The translations under genes were made by a program, and so were the position numbers. From Salvia splendens (lineage: Eukaryota; Streptophyta; Magnoliopsida; Lamiales; Lamiaceae), in NCBI RefSeq assembly GCF_004379255.2, contig NC_056049.1, positions 6,572,001-6,636,000 of the forward strand: DNA of 64,000 nucleotides, written 5' to 3'. Positions 46,911 through 60,200 of this stretch are shown here, one piece after another; within the stretch, counting starts at the first letter, position 1; each line of letters begins with the position of its first letter. The notes below the pieces were generated by a model. The model had not been told where the DNA came from and searched no databases. It saw only the letters and a list, made by a program, of their open reading frames with translations.

Positions 46911-47212
46911 TGTTGGGAACCATGATACTTATAGACGACTTAGGATCATCACCAAGTCGATGTGGGACAAGATTGAAGAGTATTAACACGCCCCCTCATG
47001 TGTGGGCGGAATGACATATCGGACTTCCATCACGTGGGTAGGCAAGAGAAGAGATAAAATCCATCATCGACTTGGGCACGCTTGGATACCATATTAGAAA
47101 TGAACCACTCACCCCTTAAAAGGCTTTGTAAGGGGGAGGGTTGTCCATACTTATATAGATGAGTTAGGATCATCAACAAGTCGATGTGAGACAAGATTTA
47201 AGAGTTTTAACA
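46911..47212 (-). mobile_element. TRIM-like remnant
   Basis: Two related end segments (46911-46988 and 47092-47212) share GGATCATCA.CAAGTCGATGTG and end in TTAACA, with a short non-coding centre. On the minus strand the inner edge of the right segment is followed by TGGTATCCAAG, a tRNA-Met-type PBS start. This fits a terminal-repeat retrotransposon in miniature on the minus strand. The left segment lacks about 40 bp, and I found no target duplication. Confidence 0.55.
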
Positions 47213-49325
47213 CATGACACCCTAACCCTAACGTGGTTTCGTCACTGCTCACAAGCATCATATGTGCTCACGGAAAATAAAAGCATACAAAATAATAAAT
47301 GATTCTTATACAAGTAATGACATGCTATACTCACAAGATGACAAGTGATTCTGTTTAAGCAATGAATGCATCATATGCTCACGAAAATTTAAAGCACATA
47401 AGATTACCAGAGTTGATGGTGTGTGCTTATGCTACTACATGGAAGCAACAACGATGTTTGGTGTTTGGTGTTCTCTTGGTTTTGATCGAGAGCTGTAGAG
47501 AGAGATTATTAAAGGGGCTATGACTTAATTTTGTTACTAAGTAAAATAAGGACTTTTTTGTTGCTATAAATAGGCCTTCATTTGTAAAAAAAAAAATCTA
47601 AGCCAAGAGGCTTGGAGGTCTTTAAATTTGTCCTGTTTTATTCAGTACTAGGGACATATCTCAATGTAATTTTATCGTAAAGAAATCGCTAATCATCGAG
47701 TAAAATTTTGGGGTGTTATATATGCATTAGAATTTAGGGATGATTGACATTTAAATTATAATTTTTGTTGACTTTTAATTAATTTTATAAGTTTTGAAAT
47801 CGAAATACAAAATCATGTAATTTTTTTAATTTTGCATAATTTAATGGTTAATTAAAGACAAAACTAATATGATAAAATAAACAATAAAATGACATAGTTT
47901 TGGATACATTAACCTCAGGAACGGATTCAAGAATTCAATCTAGAAGAGGCAAAAATATATAGATAAAGAAATTTTAGGAGTTTGAGGAGTAATACATAAA
48001 GAAAATTGAGAAATTTTAAAAATTGAAAAATAAAAATAGTTTAACTAAAATATGTTGATGAGGGCATATGCCCCGATCTCCCCATATAAATCTGCCTTTG
48101 ATTAGCATATTTTAATCAACACTTCAAATATAATGACGTTGCTTTAAAAGCAAAGCCGTGTTGCCGTTACGTTATCATATTACATTTGATTTGTTATATT
48201 AGTAAAGAGTTATAATTTAAATAAAAATTATTCATGTATTTGGATACCTATTGCCTGCCTCAAACTTAATTAAAAATTGATTTTACAACCTGTTTCGTCC
48301 AAAATTCTTATTTAATACAGTATCCACTGTTTCGAAATTATTGATGAAGTTTCACAAACTTAATGAGAGATTTCGTATTAAAACAGGATTAAAATATTTA
48401 ATACGTTTAAAATTGTAATTTCTCATAATAATTAGTACTATATCACTATACGTCACAATGAATACTCGGATAGGGAAATTATACCTAGGCATGTTGAAAA
48501 TGTTTTGTTAAAAATTTATATACGAAATTCAGAAAGTGGTGTCTCCAATATATAACTATTTTAATATGCAACTATAGTAAACATATGAGAGATAATATAT
48601 ACTACTATATGAGTATTTCAATCAGTTTCCTAAAAATATAAATTCTTTTTCTTTTAGTCTGTTTCCTAAAAATATAGTAAATCTCAATTTTAGTAAATAG
48701 ACACCACAATCCACTAACTTTAATTCTAATATTTTTTCTCTTCCTCTACCTATTTTTTCTATTCCTCTCTATTTTTCCAATTTTACATAATAACTCGTGC
48801 CGTTTCCAAAGTCTTATTTTTAAGAAACGAAGAGAGTGCGTATTAATTTACTACTCCGTGTTTTCATTAATGTAGGAAATTTTATCTTAAAATTATTGAA
48901 TCGTAATGTAACTTGTACATGTACTATATAATATCGTATAGCATAAAATATAATGTAACTTCCACAATCTGTAAAATAGCATAATGTATGTATATATAAC
49001 ATTTGAATCATTATCAATATACACGTATTCTGATTGGATTCACTTCAATTTGTTAACTAATCAAGATATTAAATTCATGTAGGGGAGAGAACCGATATAA
49101 ATAAGCATAAACTAGTCAAATTAAAAAAATCTATATAAATAAGCTACAAAAAAACGCCTTTATATCAAATTATTTAAAAAAATATCCTAATAAAACCACT
49201 AAAAATGTAGCATCCTAATCATTTCAAGATAACGCCGAAACCTGATAGTATTTTCTCAACATATATTAACAGAAGAAATAAGTAGTTATTGTGAATATAT
49301 TAGTACATGTTTGGGGTGTTACGTA
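47213..49325. other. Intergenic upstream of MATE gene 1, no gene seen
   Basis: AT-rich, without a protein-like frame. Near 48620-48840 there are repeated GTTTCCTAAAAATATA blocks and a partner CTTATTTTTAAGAAACG, probably the remains of a MITE with inverted ends. Confidence 0.45.
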
Positions 49326-51643
49326 ATGAGGAGTCGCCAGAAAATGGAGGTGGAGACACTAGTGGCGAAGCGCAACGCCGCGGCGGCGAGGAAAATCGCA
49401 TTCACGGCGGAGGTGAACCGTGTCAATTGGATCGCGCTGCCGATGATCGTCGTCACGGTATCGCAGTTTCTGCTGCGGGTTTCGCCTATGTTCATGCTCG
49501 GCCACGTCGACCAGCTCTCCCTCTCCAGCGCCTCCATCGCCACCTCTCTCTGCAACGTCACCGGATTCAGTGTCGTTGTAAGTTGTCATTTTCATTTTTA
49601 TTTCAGATTGCGTCCACGTTTTCGCTCAATCGCCGAATACGATTAGGAAATTTGTGCGAAATTGACCTCGCTCTTATCAATCGTGTCGACGACCATTCAA
49701 CCTAATTTGATTCCCATTAATAACTTTGTTATTTCTAAGATGTTGACAGTTTAGCTCATTCAATACTAAATAATTCTTCATTCAAAACCAGTATTAGGCA
49801 AAGATGTAAAATATTAGTATGATCACATCATCATCTAATCCTACTCAATCATGAGGTCAATTCAATCTATCGATCGTATTTTTCGTATCACACTTGCTAA
49901 GTCTCTGTACATAACATAGTTCCATAAATAGAATGTATTGCCTGATTGATATTTGAAAGTGTATTTTGGTATACAGTTTGGGATGGCTAGTGCTCTGGAA
50001 ACTCTATGTGGGCAGGCATACGGTGCTAAGCAATACAAAAGAGTGGGAACGCTAACTTATGGTGCAATGTTATGGCTGTTTATGGTGTGCATAGTTCTCT
50101 CTCTCGTATTCATCTTGACCGAGAACCTGCTGCTTGTGATGGGCCAAGATCCTTCAATATCAGCTGCAGCAGGCAAGTTTGCCATCCAGCTCATCCCAAC
50201 GCTCTTCCCCTATGCGTTTCTCCAGTGCATTGTTCGTTACCTGCAGATCCAGAGCTTGATTTTCCCCATGGTTTGGAGCTCATTAGCATCTCTCTGCTTC
50301 CAGCTACCTCTCTGTTGGGCTTTCATATTCAGATTCCATCTCGGAAACTCTGGAGCAGCTATCTCAATAGCCATATCCTCTTGGTTCAACGTTCTTCTCC
50401 TCGTGCTTTATGTCATGTATTCCCCTGCTTGCCAAGAAACACGAGCTCCGTTGTCATGGGATGTGCTTGTCACCATGAAGGACTTCTTTCACCTTGCTAT
50501 ACCATCTGCTGCCATGGTATGGTGAGTTTGAGTTCACTTTCTGTTTTAATGTTTTCCAAATTTGGATTTGTCTTAAATTTCGTAGCTTTGAATGATATCG
50601 TGTTTATACACAGTTTGGAATGGTGGTCTTTTGAGCTAATACTGTTGCTGTCAGGAGTGTTGCCAAATCCACAATTGGAGACATCAGTTCTTTCTATATG
50701 GTATTCTTTGATTGAATAACTCACTCTTTATATGTATATACATTTCTAAGTGTCTACTTTCCTTTGCTTGCAGCTTCACGATTTCGTATTTGCACTATCA
50801 CGTCCCCTATTCTTTCGGCTCTGCTGCAAGGTCTACTCTCGATTTTGCATTACTATTAACTGCACAATGTCTTATGTTTTTGTGAATATTTAACTGTTTT
50901 CCTTGTGGAGTCCAGTACGCTGATCTCGAACGAGATGGGGGCAGGAAATCCGGACGCAGCCAGAGCCACTCTACATGCAGTGTTGGCTCTGTCGATCACA
51001 GAGTTCCTAGCAGCTGGATTCGCCATAGGGTCATCAGGCCGCGTGTTAGGATACGCATTTAGTGCGGATAAACAAGTAATCTCTTATGTCAAGAAAATGG
51101 CGCCTTTCCTTGGCATGTCTATTGTCATGGATGGCATACAGGCTGTTCTATCGGGTACACTTTATGTCGACACACTTGAAATTCTCCGATGAAACAGATT
51201 AATCGTTGATACCCAACACAGCGCTTAATATTTGTGCAGGTGTAGTCAGAGGCATCGGGTTGCAGCATATAGGGGCGTATGTGAATGCGGGAGCATATTA
51301 TCTGGTGTGTATCCCAGTGGCTCTGTTATTTGGCTTTTTAGTACACCTGAAAGGAGTTGGCCTTTGGAGCGGACTCGTGGCAGGAGCAACGGTTCAATCT
51401 ATCGCGCTCTCTCTTCTAACAGCGTCTACCAATTGGGAAAAGAAGGTGTTGTATTTGTATATATCAATCGACATGAAACTCTGTGTGTCCATATTTTGTG
51501 TTTTGATCATGCATAGTTAATGCTTTGATTTCTTCATTGTACAGGCAATTGAAGCACGGCAGAGGATCTTCTCGGAGGAATTTCCAGTTGAAAATGATGG
51601 CATATTGAAGCATGAAAAAGAAAAATTGGTGGAGAGATTGTGA
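49326..51643 (+). CDS. MATE/DTX multidrug and toxin extrusion transporter
   Basis: Seven exons (49326-49577, 49977-50521, 50614-50700, 50774-50830, 50916-51154, 51240-51445, 51545-51643) join in phase to 494 residues, the normal size of plant MATE proteins with 12 membrane helices. MATE/DTX proteins are proton-coupled antiporters that export organic cations and specialised metabolites across the plasma membrane or tonoplast. Visible family marks are MLGHVDQLSLSSASIATS, the start of exon 2 FGMASALETLCGQAYGA, GQDPSIS, PMVWSSLASL, LEWWSFEL...[24 protein letters not shown] and GVVRGIGLQHIGAYVN. The start at 49326 gives MRSRQKMEVETL; an ATG six codons later is an alternative. All splice sites are GT-AG and no lesion is visible. 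The substrate cannot be predicted. A second MATE copy and an exon fragment lie downstream, so this is a tandem cluster. Confidence 0.93.
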
Positions 51644-52447
51644 CATAAAGCATTGTTTTTGGAAGCAAATTAAATGTTTGCATATGTATAGTAGTCACAC
51701 CACTTCGTTAGAGAAATCAGTGAAGGAAAAATTTGGATGATACTGAATCGTCATGGAGCACAACATGAAGCCGTGACGTGGACGTGGGGCTATTACTTTT
51801 TTTTAATTCTTTATTACTTTTATTTTTATTATTGATTTCAACTTACGTAACATTCAGCATAGCTCAGGTGGAATAATTTTTTTTACTCCATTCCTTGCAT
51901 TAAACCTATTGTTGGGCCAAATATCTCATACCAAATTTATATAAAAGATTCAAAATCTATAGGAAACATTGGTGGATGAGAGTATATGCTTTTTTTAACA
52001 CGACGATGAACACAAGAGACGACAAAAAAAAATAAATGTGATTGAGAAAATAAAACAATCTGGAGTGAAGCCGTGAAGCGAAGATCAACTAGTGAAGTTT
52101 CATCCCAGAAAATTAATTGGTGATAGAATAGGTGACTCGCTATATATATTTAAGTTGATTTATTTTTATTTCTCATTTTTATGCGAATCCTTTATATTTT
52201 TAAAATCTTAACAAGCTTTTATATGTTTACAAATAATGACCTGCCCCAAATCTTGTCTTCTTTCTAACAAAACTATCCTCAATTCCATTAGGAGTTGACT
52301 ATGAAAGTTTTAATCACGATTTTTTTTGTCGTTAGTTTTAATTGTAAAATTTGAAATATAGGAAACTTGCTTTCAACCTTCTAAAAGTAAAGTTGAAAAA
52401 TATGGTCAATTTCGTGATTAACATGATAATCATCATCTCCTACTTTA
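51644..52447. other. MATE 3' region and intergenic DNA
   Basis: AT-rich DNA with no further coding signal. The first 100-150 bases are probably the MATE 3' UTR. Confidence 0.45.
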
Positions 52448-52645
52448 TGAGGCGTTCGGTTTGCAAAATTGTATCCGAGATTAAATTTGTAGTGTGTTTG
52501 ATTCATCAGATTCAATCTCAAAACCAATCTTAGATCGATAATCATGAGATAATTAGTCATAACTACCTCTATGACTAAAATAATCTCACAATTCAATCAT
52601 AGATTATATCTTAATATTATTTTATTTTGGAAACCGAACACCACC
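52448..52645 (-). mobile_element. MITE, copy 2 (inverted relative to copy 1)
   Basis: The reverse complement of the 40177-40378 element. Its ends are GGCGTTCGGTTT and AAACCGAACACCACC, and TTA occurs at both borders (52445-52447 and 52646-52648), which suggests a Tourist/Harbinger-type 3-bp duplication. Confidence 0.75.
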
Positions 52646-53084
52646 TTATTAATCTTGACTATGTGCGAATTGTGATACACAAATTTAACTTATAAATTCT
52701 AATATCAGCCTTAAACAGAGAATGCAAGTGGAGTTCCATTAATCAACGTTGTTATACATAAGTATTTTACTTTTTCACCGTCTTCGAGATCGATTATTTT
52801 AAATACCTTTAGAAAAAGCCCAAGATTTAGTTGTTAAGTAAGATTTGGGATTTGATCTTCTCAAATCAAACTTTAGTAGTACGTCGGTTCAATCATATAC
52901 TAACGTGAGCTGAGTGCTTTTCATTTTGAAAACATCCGAAGCATTGGCGACTGAATTCGTTTGATGTCGCTTGGGCCAAAGAACCATTTTTTTTTTCTTT
53001 TTCACCTAATCTGAATCATGAAATTGCAATTTCTAAGAAATAAATGTTCAATTATACACCATGACGAGGTTTTGCAAATCCTAT

Positions 53085-53634
53085 TGAAGGCAAACAATAT
53101 CTCATATTGGAGAATGAACAAGAGTTGTAAGCATATATAAAGGCTATCCAACTCCATTAGTATGAGGCCTTTTGGGGAGTACTCCAAGAGCAAAACCAGA
53201 GGGCTTTGCCCAAAGCGGACAATATCATATTAATGTGGAGTTCGGGTGTGCACCACCGATTTCTAACAGTGGTATCAGAGCCTTGGTTTAGGGCTTGGCC
53301 TGTGTGGCTCAGGGTTCGGTGGATCGCACTTGCAAGTTCTTCAATGTCTCTATGTGAGCTCGATCAAGACATATGGTGACCTGGTGACCTGTAACATGGG
53401 GTGGACATGTACTCTTAGTTTGGTGGTCTTGGTTTGAAGGGAGGATTGTGAGGGCAAACAATATTCCACATTGGAGAATGAACAAGAGTTGCAAGCATAT
53501 ATAATGGCTATCCCAACTCCATTAGTATGAGGCCTTTTGGGAAGTACCTCAAGAGTAAAACCGTGAGGACTTAGCTAAAAGCGGACAATATCATACTAAT
53601 GTGGAGTTCGAGTGTGCATCAACGATCTCCAACA
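53085..53634 (+). mobile_element. TRIM retrotransposon
   Basis: Two direct LTRs (53085-53268 and 53449-53634, about 185 bp, both starting TGA.GGCAAACAATAT and ending CTAACA/CCAACA) flank a 180-bp non-coding centre. The PBS TGGTATCAGAGCC follows the first LTR one base later, and a purine stretch GGTTTGAAGGGAGGA precedes the second. The flanks CCTAT (53080-53084) and CCTAC (53635-53639) are a target duplication with one change. There is no coding capacity, so it moves only with enzymes from other elements. Confidence 0.85.
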
Positions 53635-53639
53635 CCTAC

Positions 53640-54716
53640 AATAGAATAAGAAGAGCTGGGATGTAGGCGATCAGATGCTTTTCTGGCAATACTCCTGGAT
53701 CAATAGTAGAATCGGTTAAACCCTACCTAGATAGTACATATGTCCCTAACATATGATATCATGATAGTAACTCCATTAGCATTTTCCTTCATACAACCAC
53801 GTACAATGGCACGTGTGATCACTTTCTTATGGACATCATTTACTAAAGTAGACTAGTAGAGTCATATATATGTATCATAATATTCATAAATATCTATAGT
53901 GGGAGTGCGATGCATGTGAATATATACAAAGGAAGTTTTGTTGATGGCGAGTCATGTATTCAGATGGCTTAGTCATCAAATTGACAATCAGATTATTACT
54001 ATATTTGAACATACATAGATTACTCTTGAACAACCTTTAATTTCTCGGTGATTTTTGTAATTTAAAAAGAGAGAGGAGTAATATAATTGAGCTACAAATT
54101 TTTATAAGCTAGTTTAAAACTATGTACTAGTCTATTTTATTGTCTTAATTATAAAATTAACATTTGAACTCTGTAATTTCAGATAATTGATCTTCAAATC
54201 TCTAAAAAATTAATAAAATTTTGATAAAGTTAATCGAGGGGTTAAATGCAAAATATGTACCGTTCCATGAAAAAACACAATTGACCATGGCAATACGTAT
54301 GAGCGGTTTAAACATTTAAGAGAAAAATTATGTGACGTGGTTTGAGTTTATTGATTTTCCGCTGGATTCAACTTTATTTTCAATACATATGGTAATATCT
54401 TAATTTATAAAATCAATTATATATAGATTTATGATTTATTCTAATGGTCCTAACGAAATTCTAAAACAATATAATAAAGCAATTTTACGCATTGTAGAAA
54501 TCTCAGTATCTTAACAAAAACATAGTTTAAAAAAAGGAAATTGATCTGAAAAATCATGAATTTTTATAAAAATTGGATATTTCCCCCATCAATTTTTAAA
54601 ATTAGTCTTAAATACTAGAACTAAGTTTTTAATTGTGCATATTTCCCACACTAAAATCTACGATATAAATTTTACCTACGTGGAAAGCCAAAAACTACGT
54701 GTAATAGTTGGTGCTC
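53640..54716. other. Intergenic, no gene seen
   Basis: AT-rich DNA without recognisable coding or repeat structure beyond short simple stretches. Confidence 0.45.
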
Positions 54717-54965
54717 CATCTTGTGGGAAAGATGAAACTAATGATGATATATATGTTCTAAAATTAGTTCGGCATTCCAGGTAAGCAAAATTGATGTCAA
54801 ACTTTAGTGCAGGAAATACGCACTATTCGAAAAGTTGATAATTTTAAAACCACTTTTAAAAGTTATGGGAAATACCAGATTTTTGCAAAATTTCATGATT
54901 TTTGTAACCAATTTCCATTCAAAATATAGGTTTGAGAAATTATAGGACATATAAGCTGTGCAAAT
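54717..54965. repeat. Direct repeat A, copy 1
   Basis: About 250 bp starting CATCTTGTGGGAAAGATG and matching 55420-55666 with scattered changes. The two copies flank the MATE exon-1 fragment. Confidence 0.8.
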
Positions 54966-54989
54966 CTATTTTTTTGCAGTACACTATTA

Positions 54990-55135
54990 TGTTAAATACA
55001 TATACATATTCTTCATTAGCATTGGAGTTTGGCACATAAAAAAGTGACATTTGACACAAAATCGTAGAATTAAATGTAAGTCGTACTAGTACATTATACA
55101 AAAATTGATAAAATAGATAAAATGTAGTAAGTCGT
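54990..55135. repeat. Direct repeat B, copy 1 (MATE upstream DNA)
   Basis: Contains TTGACACAAAATCGTAGAAT and matches 56096-56222. B lies upstream of the exon-1 fragment here and upstream of the full MATE pseudogene there, so promoter-side DNA was duplicated together with exon 1. Confidence 0.75.
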
Positions 55136-55204
55136 AGTATCACCTATTGTGGGACGGGGGAGTACTGCTTATCATCACCGTTTCTTGAAACAAAAGCTGT
55201 AGCT

Positions 55205-55420
55205 GCTGCGCTGGAGGAGGAGGCGCCGCTGCTACACGGGCGAAGGCGCTGCGCGGGAGGTTTTCGTGGACGAGCTGAAGAAGGTGAGCTACATCGCCGC
55301 GCCAATGGTGGTGTCACCGTCTCTCAGATTCTGCCTCGCGTCGTCTCGATGATGATGGTCGGCCACCTCGGCGAGCTCGCCCTCTCCGGCGTCGCCGTTG
55401 CCACCTCCCTCGCCAACGTC
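55205..55420 (+). pseudogene. MATE exon-1 fragment
   Basis: Nearly identical to exon 1 of the MATE pseudogene at 57221-57463 (shared runs such as GACGAGCTGAAGAAGGTGAG), but with a deletion near 55240 and a one-base loss in the GTGGTG run near 55312, so the frame is broken. It ends abruptly at repeat A copy 2, where the other copy continues to a splice donor. No later MATE exons follow. Confidence 0.85.
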
Positions 55421-55666
55421 ATCTTGTGGGAGAGATGAAACTGATGATGATATATGTATGTTCTAAAATTAGTTTTGGAATTCCAGGTAGACAAAATTTA
55501 TGCCGAATCGAAATACACGATTCGAAAAATTGGTAATTTTTAAAATCACTTTTAAAGGTTATAGGAAATACCAGATTTTTGCAAAATTTTATGATTTTTC
55601 TGACTAATTTCTCTTCGAAAATTATTTTGAGAAATTATAGGACATATAACCGTACAAATGTAATTT
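55420..55666. repeat. Direct repeat A, copy 2
   Basis: The second copy of the 54717-54965 sequence, abutting the truncated MATE exon. Confidence 0.8.
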
Positions 55667-57220
55667 AAAAAGATTTGGCCGGGGTGGTAGGCGACGAATG
55701 TGTCGGGAGCGTCACTGACGGCGAGTTTGAGGAGGGGGAGCTCCTCGGCGCTGATGCATTTCTTGGTTTCAACTATTGTTAAAAATATTTGATTTTGAAG
55801 AAGATGAGAGTGTTGTGCTCTTGTTGTTTATTGAGGGTTTGATTTTTTATGTAATTTTTTTTAGAATAAAATTTTTTGTTTTTGAAATAATTCAAAAATC
55901 TAATTAAAATGCTTAATATCAGTCAAAGTCAGTTAAATAACCGTTGATTGTTACTTTTAGGCGGAGTCATCCAAAATGGACCGATTCCAACCAGAGTTCA
56001 AATGTGTAGGATACAATAATTCAAAACATAATGTCAAGGACTAAAATAATAAAAACACCATATATTTAAGAACAATTATAACATTTATCTCTCTTGTTAA
56101 ATACATTGTTCATTAGCATGGGAGTATGGCACATCAAAAAGTGACGTTTGACACAAAATCGTAGAATTAAATGTAAGCAGTAGTATATTATACTACAAAA
56201 ATAGATAAAATAGATGCTATTGTATGATGGAATTTAGGAAGTGTAGTTGGCTTCGGTGCAACGAACAGCATAGCAAACTAATCAAGTCATCAAAATTAGA
56301 ATAGCATATCGCATTGCATTTTCCATATTTGTTTATGTGTAGTGCTCACTTTTACCAAACATGCATGCGTGGAGTAGTGAGGACACGTGTATTCCACATT
56401 CCTTCATTTCATTACAGATACTCACTTCAGATATAAATGCCATTATTTAAACTTTAAAATACAGTAGGGTAGGGGTAATATATTACTACTATTATTTTAT
56501 ATGTTAAATAGAAAATAATAAAAAATAAGGATAGTAGTAATATTTTATTTTTTTTAAAAATATTTTCACTTTGAATGGAATATCTTACAAATTTAAATGA
56601 AATATCGCATGATTTTTTATATTGAAATATTAAATTACAAAGTTTCAATTTTTTTTCAATAATCTCATGTATAAAATGCTGTCTATTAATATTGTCCAAA
56701 ATGACATATTTTATTAAAATAAGTATTTCCTTATTTTCATAGTTTATTGAATATTGTCATTTTTCAACACCACCAAAAGATATTGATTACATAAATGAAA
56801 CAATAGAAAATATTGAAATTTTATAATTTAATATTTCAATTAAAAAGATTATGTCTTAGATATTGATTACATAAATGAAACAATAGAAAAAGTTGAAATT
56901 TTATAATTTAATATTTCAATTAAAAGATTAATGAGACAGACCAAAATTTAATAAAATTTCATGATTTAAATAAATATAATCCCTAAAAAAATATGCTTAC
57001 TTTGAATAGGATGTAGAGAATACTATTATCTCTATTATTTTATTTACTAAACACACAAAATAACTGAGATTTGTAATCTGTATAACATAAATTAGAATTG
57101 GCATTTAAAATTTATAAATAGCATGGCTGCGGCTTGATGATTTTGGACGGCTGTAGTTTTGTCCATATTGACAGACCAACGCCGCATTCACGACTTCTAC
57201 TTATCACTCTTCACACTGCG
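55667..57220. other. Intergenic upstream of the MATE pseudogene
   Basis: Holds repeat B copy 2 (56096-56222), a transposon-like stretch at about 55900-56070, and an 80-bp tandem duplication at 56779-56937. The promoter of the MATE pseudogene should lie near 57000-57200. No gene seen. Confidence 0.5.
56779..56937. repeat. 80-bp tandem duplication
   Basis: Two units starting GATATTGATTACATAAATGA at 56779 and 56859, with only a few differences. Confidence 0.85.
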
Positions 57221-60200
57221 ATGGAAGAGGAGGAGGAGGCGCCGCTGCTACACGGCGGCGAAGGCGCTTCGCCTGCGCGGGAGGTTTTCGTGGACGAGCT
57301 GAAGAAGGTGAGCTACATCGCCGCTCCAATGGTGGTGGTCACCATCTCTCAGGTCCTGCCTCGCGTCGTCTCCATGATGATGGTCGGCCACCTCGGCGAG
57401 CTCGCCCTCTCCGGCGTCGCCGTCGCCACCTCCCTCGCCAACGTCACCGGCCTCAGCCCCCTGGTCAGACATTTTTTCTCTTCAATTCCTCATTTAATTT
57501 CACCTTTTTATACATTTAACATGCCTACTCATCATTGGATATAGTATCTTCAATTTGGGAATGTTTGATTTAGACCTCATATTTTTTTGCATTAATTGTT
57601 AATTTGGCTCCAATTCAAAATCATCAAACAAATAATTCTCTGTTGCTTTTGTCACGACCGCCCATACAAGGGTACCACAACGCGGCGATCGTGACCGACA
57701 TGCATGGATAACAATTTAAAAAGAACATCTTGATTAACTTAAAGGAAGAAAACAACTTAGTTTAAAAATTTTTTTTTGAAAAGACATAAGGTAAATACTT
57801 TTAAAAAGGACAACGGGAAAAATTAGACTTAAGAAATACATCAACTAACTAAAGTTGAACAAATACTTAACTTAAATCTAGAAGAATAAAATTATAAAAA
57901 GACAACGTAAACACTAGTTTAAAACTCATCACCACCATACATGTTCACACACAAAACATAAAGGAAAGATTAAGTCTTGAGTCATAGTTCAAGTTATAGC
58001 AGCGGAAAATACGGTTCAAGGAGAGTCAAGGACGACGCCTATGTATGACGACACAACGCATCCTAAGTACTTAAGCCGGCTCAACATCCACCGCAACATC
58101 CCGCTCAACCTGCACATAAGAAAATAATATGCAGGGCTGAGTACTTGTTGTACTCAATGGGCTCATGCCGAAAACATTTTAATAATAGTTATGTCATCCA
58201 TACCAGTGATCTCGAGTTTTATGTAGTAAGAAAATATCACGAGAAACACAAAAATATTCAAGTCTGTCCAGACAATTTATCTCCCCACTTTTCACATCAA
58301 TCCATCAATCACATCACAGTGCGACGATAGTGTGGCCACACTATTCGCCCACGAGACCGGCCGACTTGCAAGGACGGCTCGCGATCCCACCAGTGTACAC
58401 AGCCCGATAGGGTTTACAGCCATACTCGGACCCGAATTCGTTTCACAACACAGCCATATAGCCTAACGGAGTAAACTCATACGAACTAGGCATCAGGCAC
58501 ACAATCTCATAACAAAAACAACATGGCATGGCATAACAGTTAAACCACCCTTATATCTCCACATAATATTTTTCGGAAAAGTAAAGAGGTTTGAAAAGAA
58601 AGCCCACCTCGTTCGCTTAGCAATTCACAACCCAACTTAGCAACTCTCGATCCTCGAGTTCACGAATACACAACACCCTTGTCAACGACAACATAAGTCA
58701 GCCTCACACTTCAACATATTACTATGCATGTCCTATCGTCTCTCTCTCATCGTCTTTCTCAATCCCCCAACCCAACATACGTCAAAAAGGTGTAAAGACA
58801 CACGTATCGCATTACAACTTATCACAAGTGCTTACACCATTTAGACACGTTCCTTGGACATACATGCATCATACAATACTTTTAAACTTGAAAATAAGAG
58901 TTATTTTAACAAGGCAGAAAACTGGTAGAACTGCGCGACCGTTTTGTAAAAATTACTATAAATTCACCCGACCTCAAAAGAAGCTAAATTTTGGTCACAA
59001 TACAGAAGACACATTCAAGTTCGTTCATGAAGATTTTCACACCGAAATCACGTCATTTAGTCAGTCATATCACATATTAAACTCTCTGGTCGTAACATAC
59101 AATTTCCGACAGTATTGCGCAGTTCCTTTGAAAAATTCACCATAAATTCATACGATGCCCAAAAAGGCTGAAAATTTAACACGACTCAGAAGACACTTCA
59201 AAATTTCATATAGTTCAAGAATAACATCAATCGGAGGTCATTTGGTCAGTCAAACAGAAAACGAAACATTCATGGCGAGAACTCACGTTTCTGGCAGATT
59301 TGTGCAGTCAACTTCAAAAATTTATTAAAAATTCATTTTTCGATAAAACAGGCTGAAATTCACACGAGACACAGAAAACACCTTGAAGTTTACTCAGTAA
59401 AAATTTGATAGCAAAATTCGTTCGTTTGATGGGTCAAATACAGATCATAAGTCACTGGTCGTGCATCACAGATTTCTGGTTCAAGTTCGAAAATAAGGTT
59501 TTTTAAACTTCCACAACACAACCACCGATTTTTCATGCTCGAAAACACATAATCATGCTTACACATTCCTCAAACACATATTTGCATACAAACTCATATT
59601 ATTCACCCAATAAATCGATCCAACTCACATGATTTCAAACAACAACGCCAAAAACAACAAGTTCTTACGAAGCACACTTTCCCTCCCGTTAAAACTTGCG
59701 ATCTATCGAACCTACACCCTCTACATGCATGTAGGACTCAAGAACATGGTCAAAACGGATAGGATGATAAGAAGTGAGCAATATACCTTCTTTGACACAA
59801 AACGAATCGGTAGAAACGATGGATGAAGCGATTCGTCGGAGACTCTCGAAAATAACTTCAACGGATTGCAAGAACACGAGTTGGATGGAAGATTTTTGGA
59901 GATGGGAGAGTGGGAGAAGAATGAAGCGTGTGAGAGAGGGAGAAGAGAGGGGGCAAAAATTTAGGGAGAGTGGGGGCTAGGGTTTGTTTAATTGCTATTT
60001 ATTTGCTAGGTTTAATCCATGGGTAAATTAAATAAATAAATTATGGGGAATTAAAATATAGGCTAACAATTAAAAATCCCACAATTAAAAGAATAAAATA
60101 GGCTTGTGGGAGGTGAGGGAATTTCGAAAATTCCAGGTGCACAATAGGGAATTTATTTGGTATCTTCTTGGAGAATATATTCATAACTTAGGAATTAAAT

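Noticed and set aside
53085..53634. Cassandra TRIM with a 5S rRNA-like promoter
   Set aside because: I looked for the conserved 5S internal promoter (box A and C) in both LTRs and did not find it.
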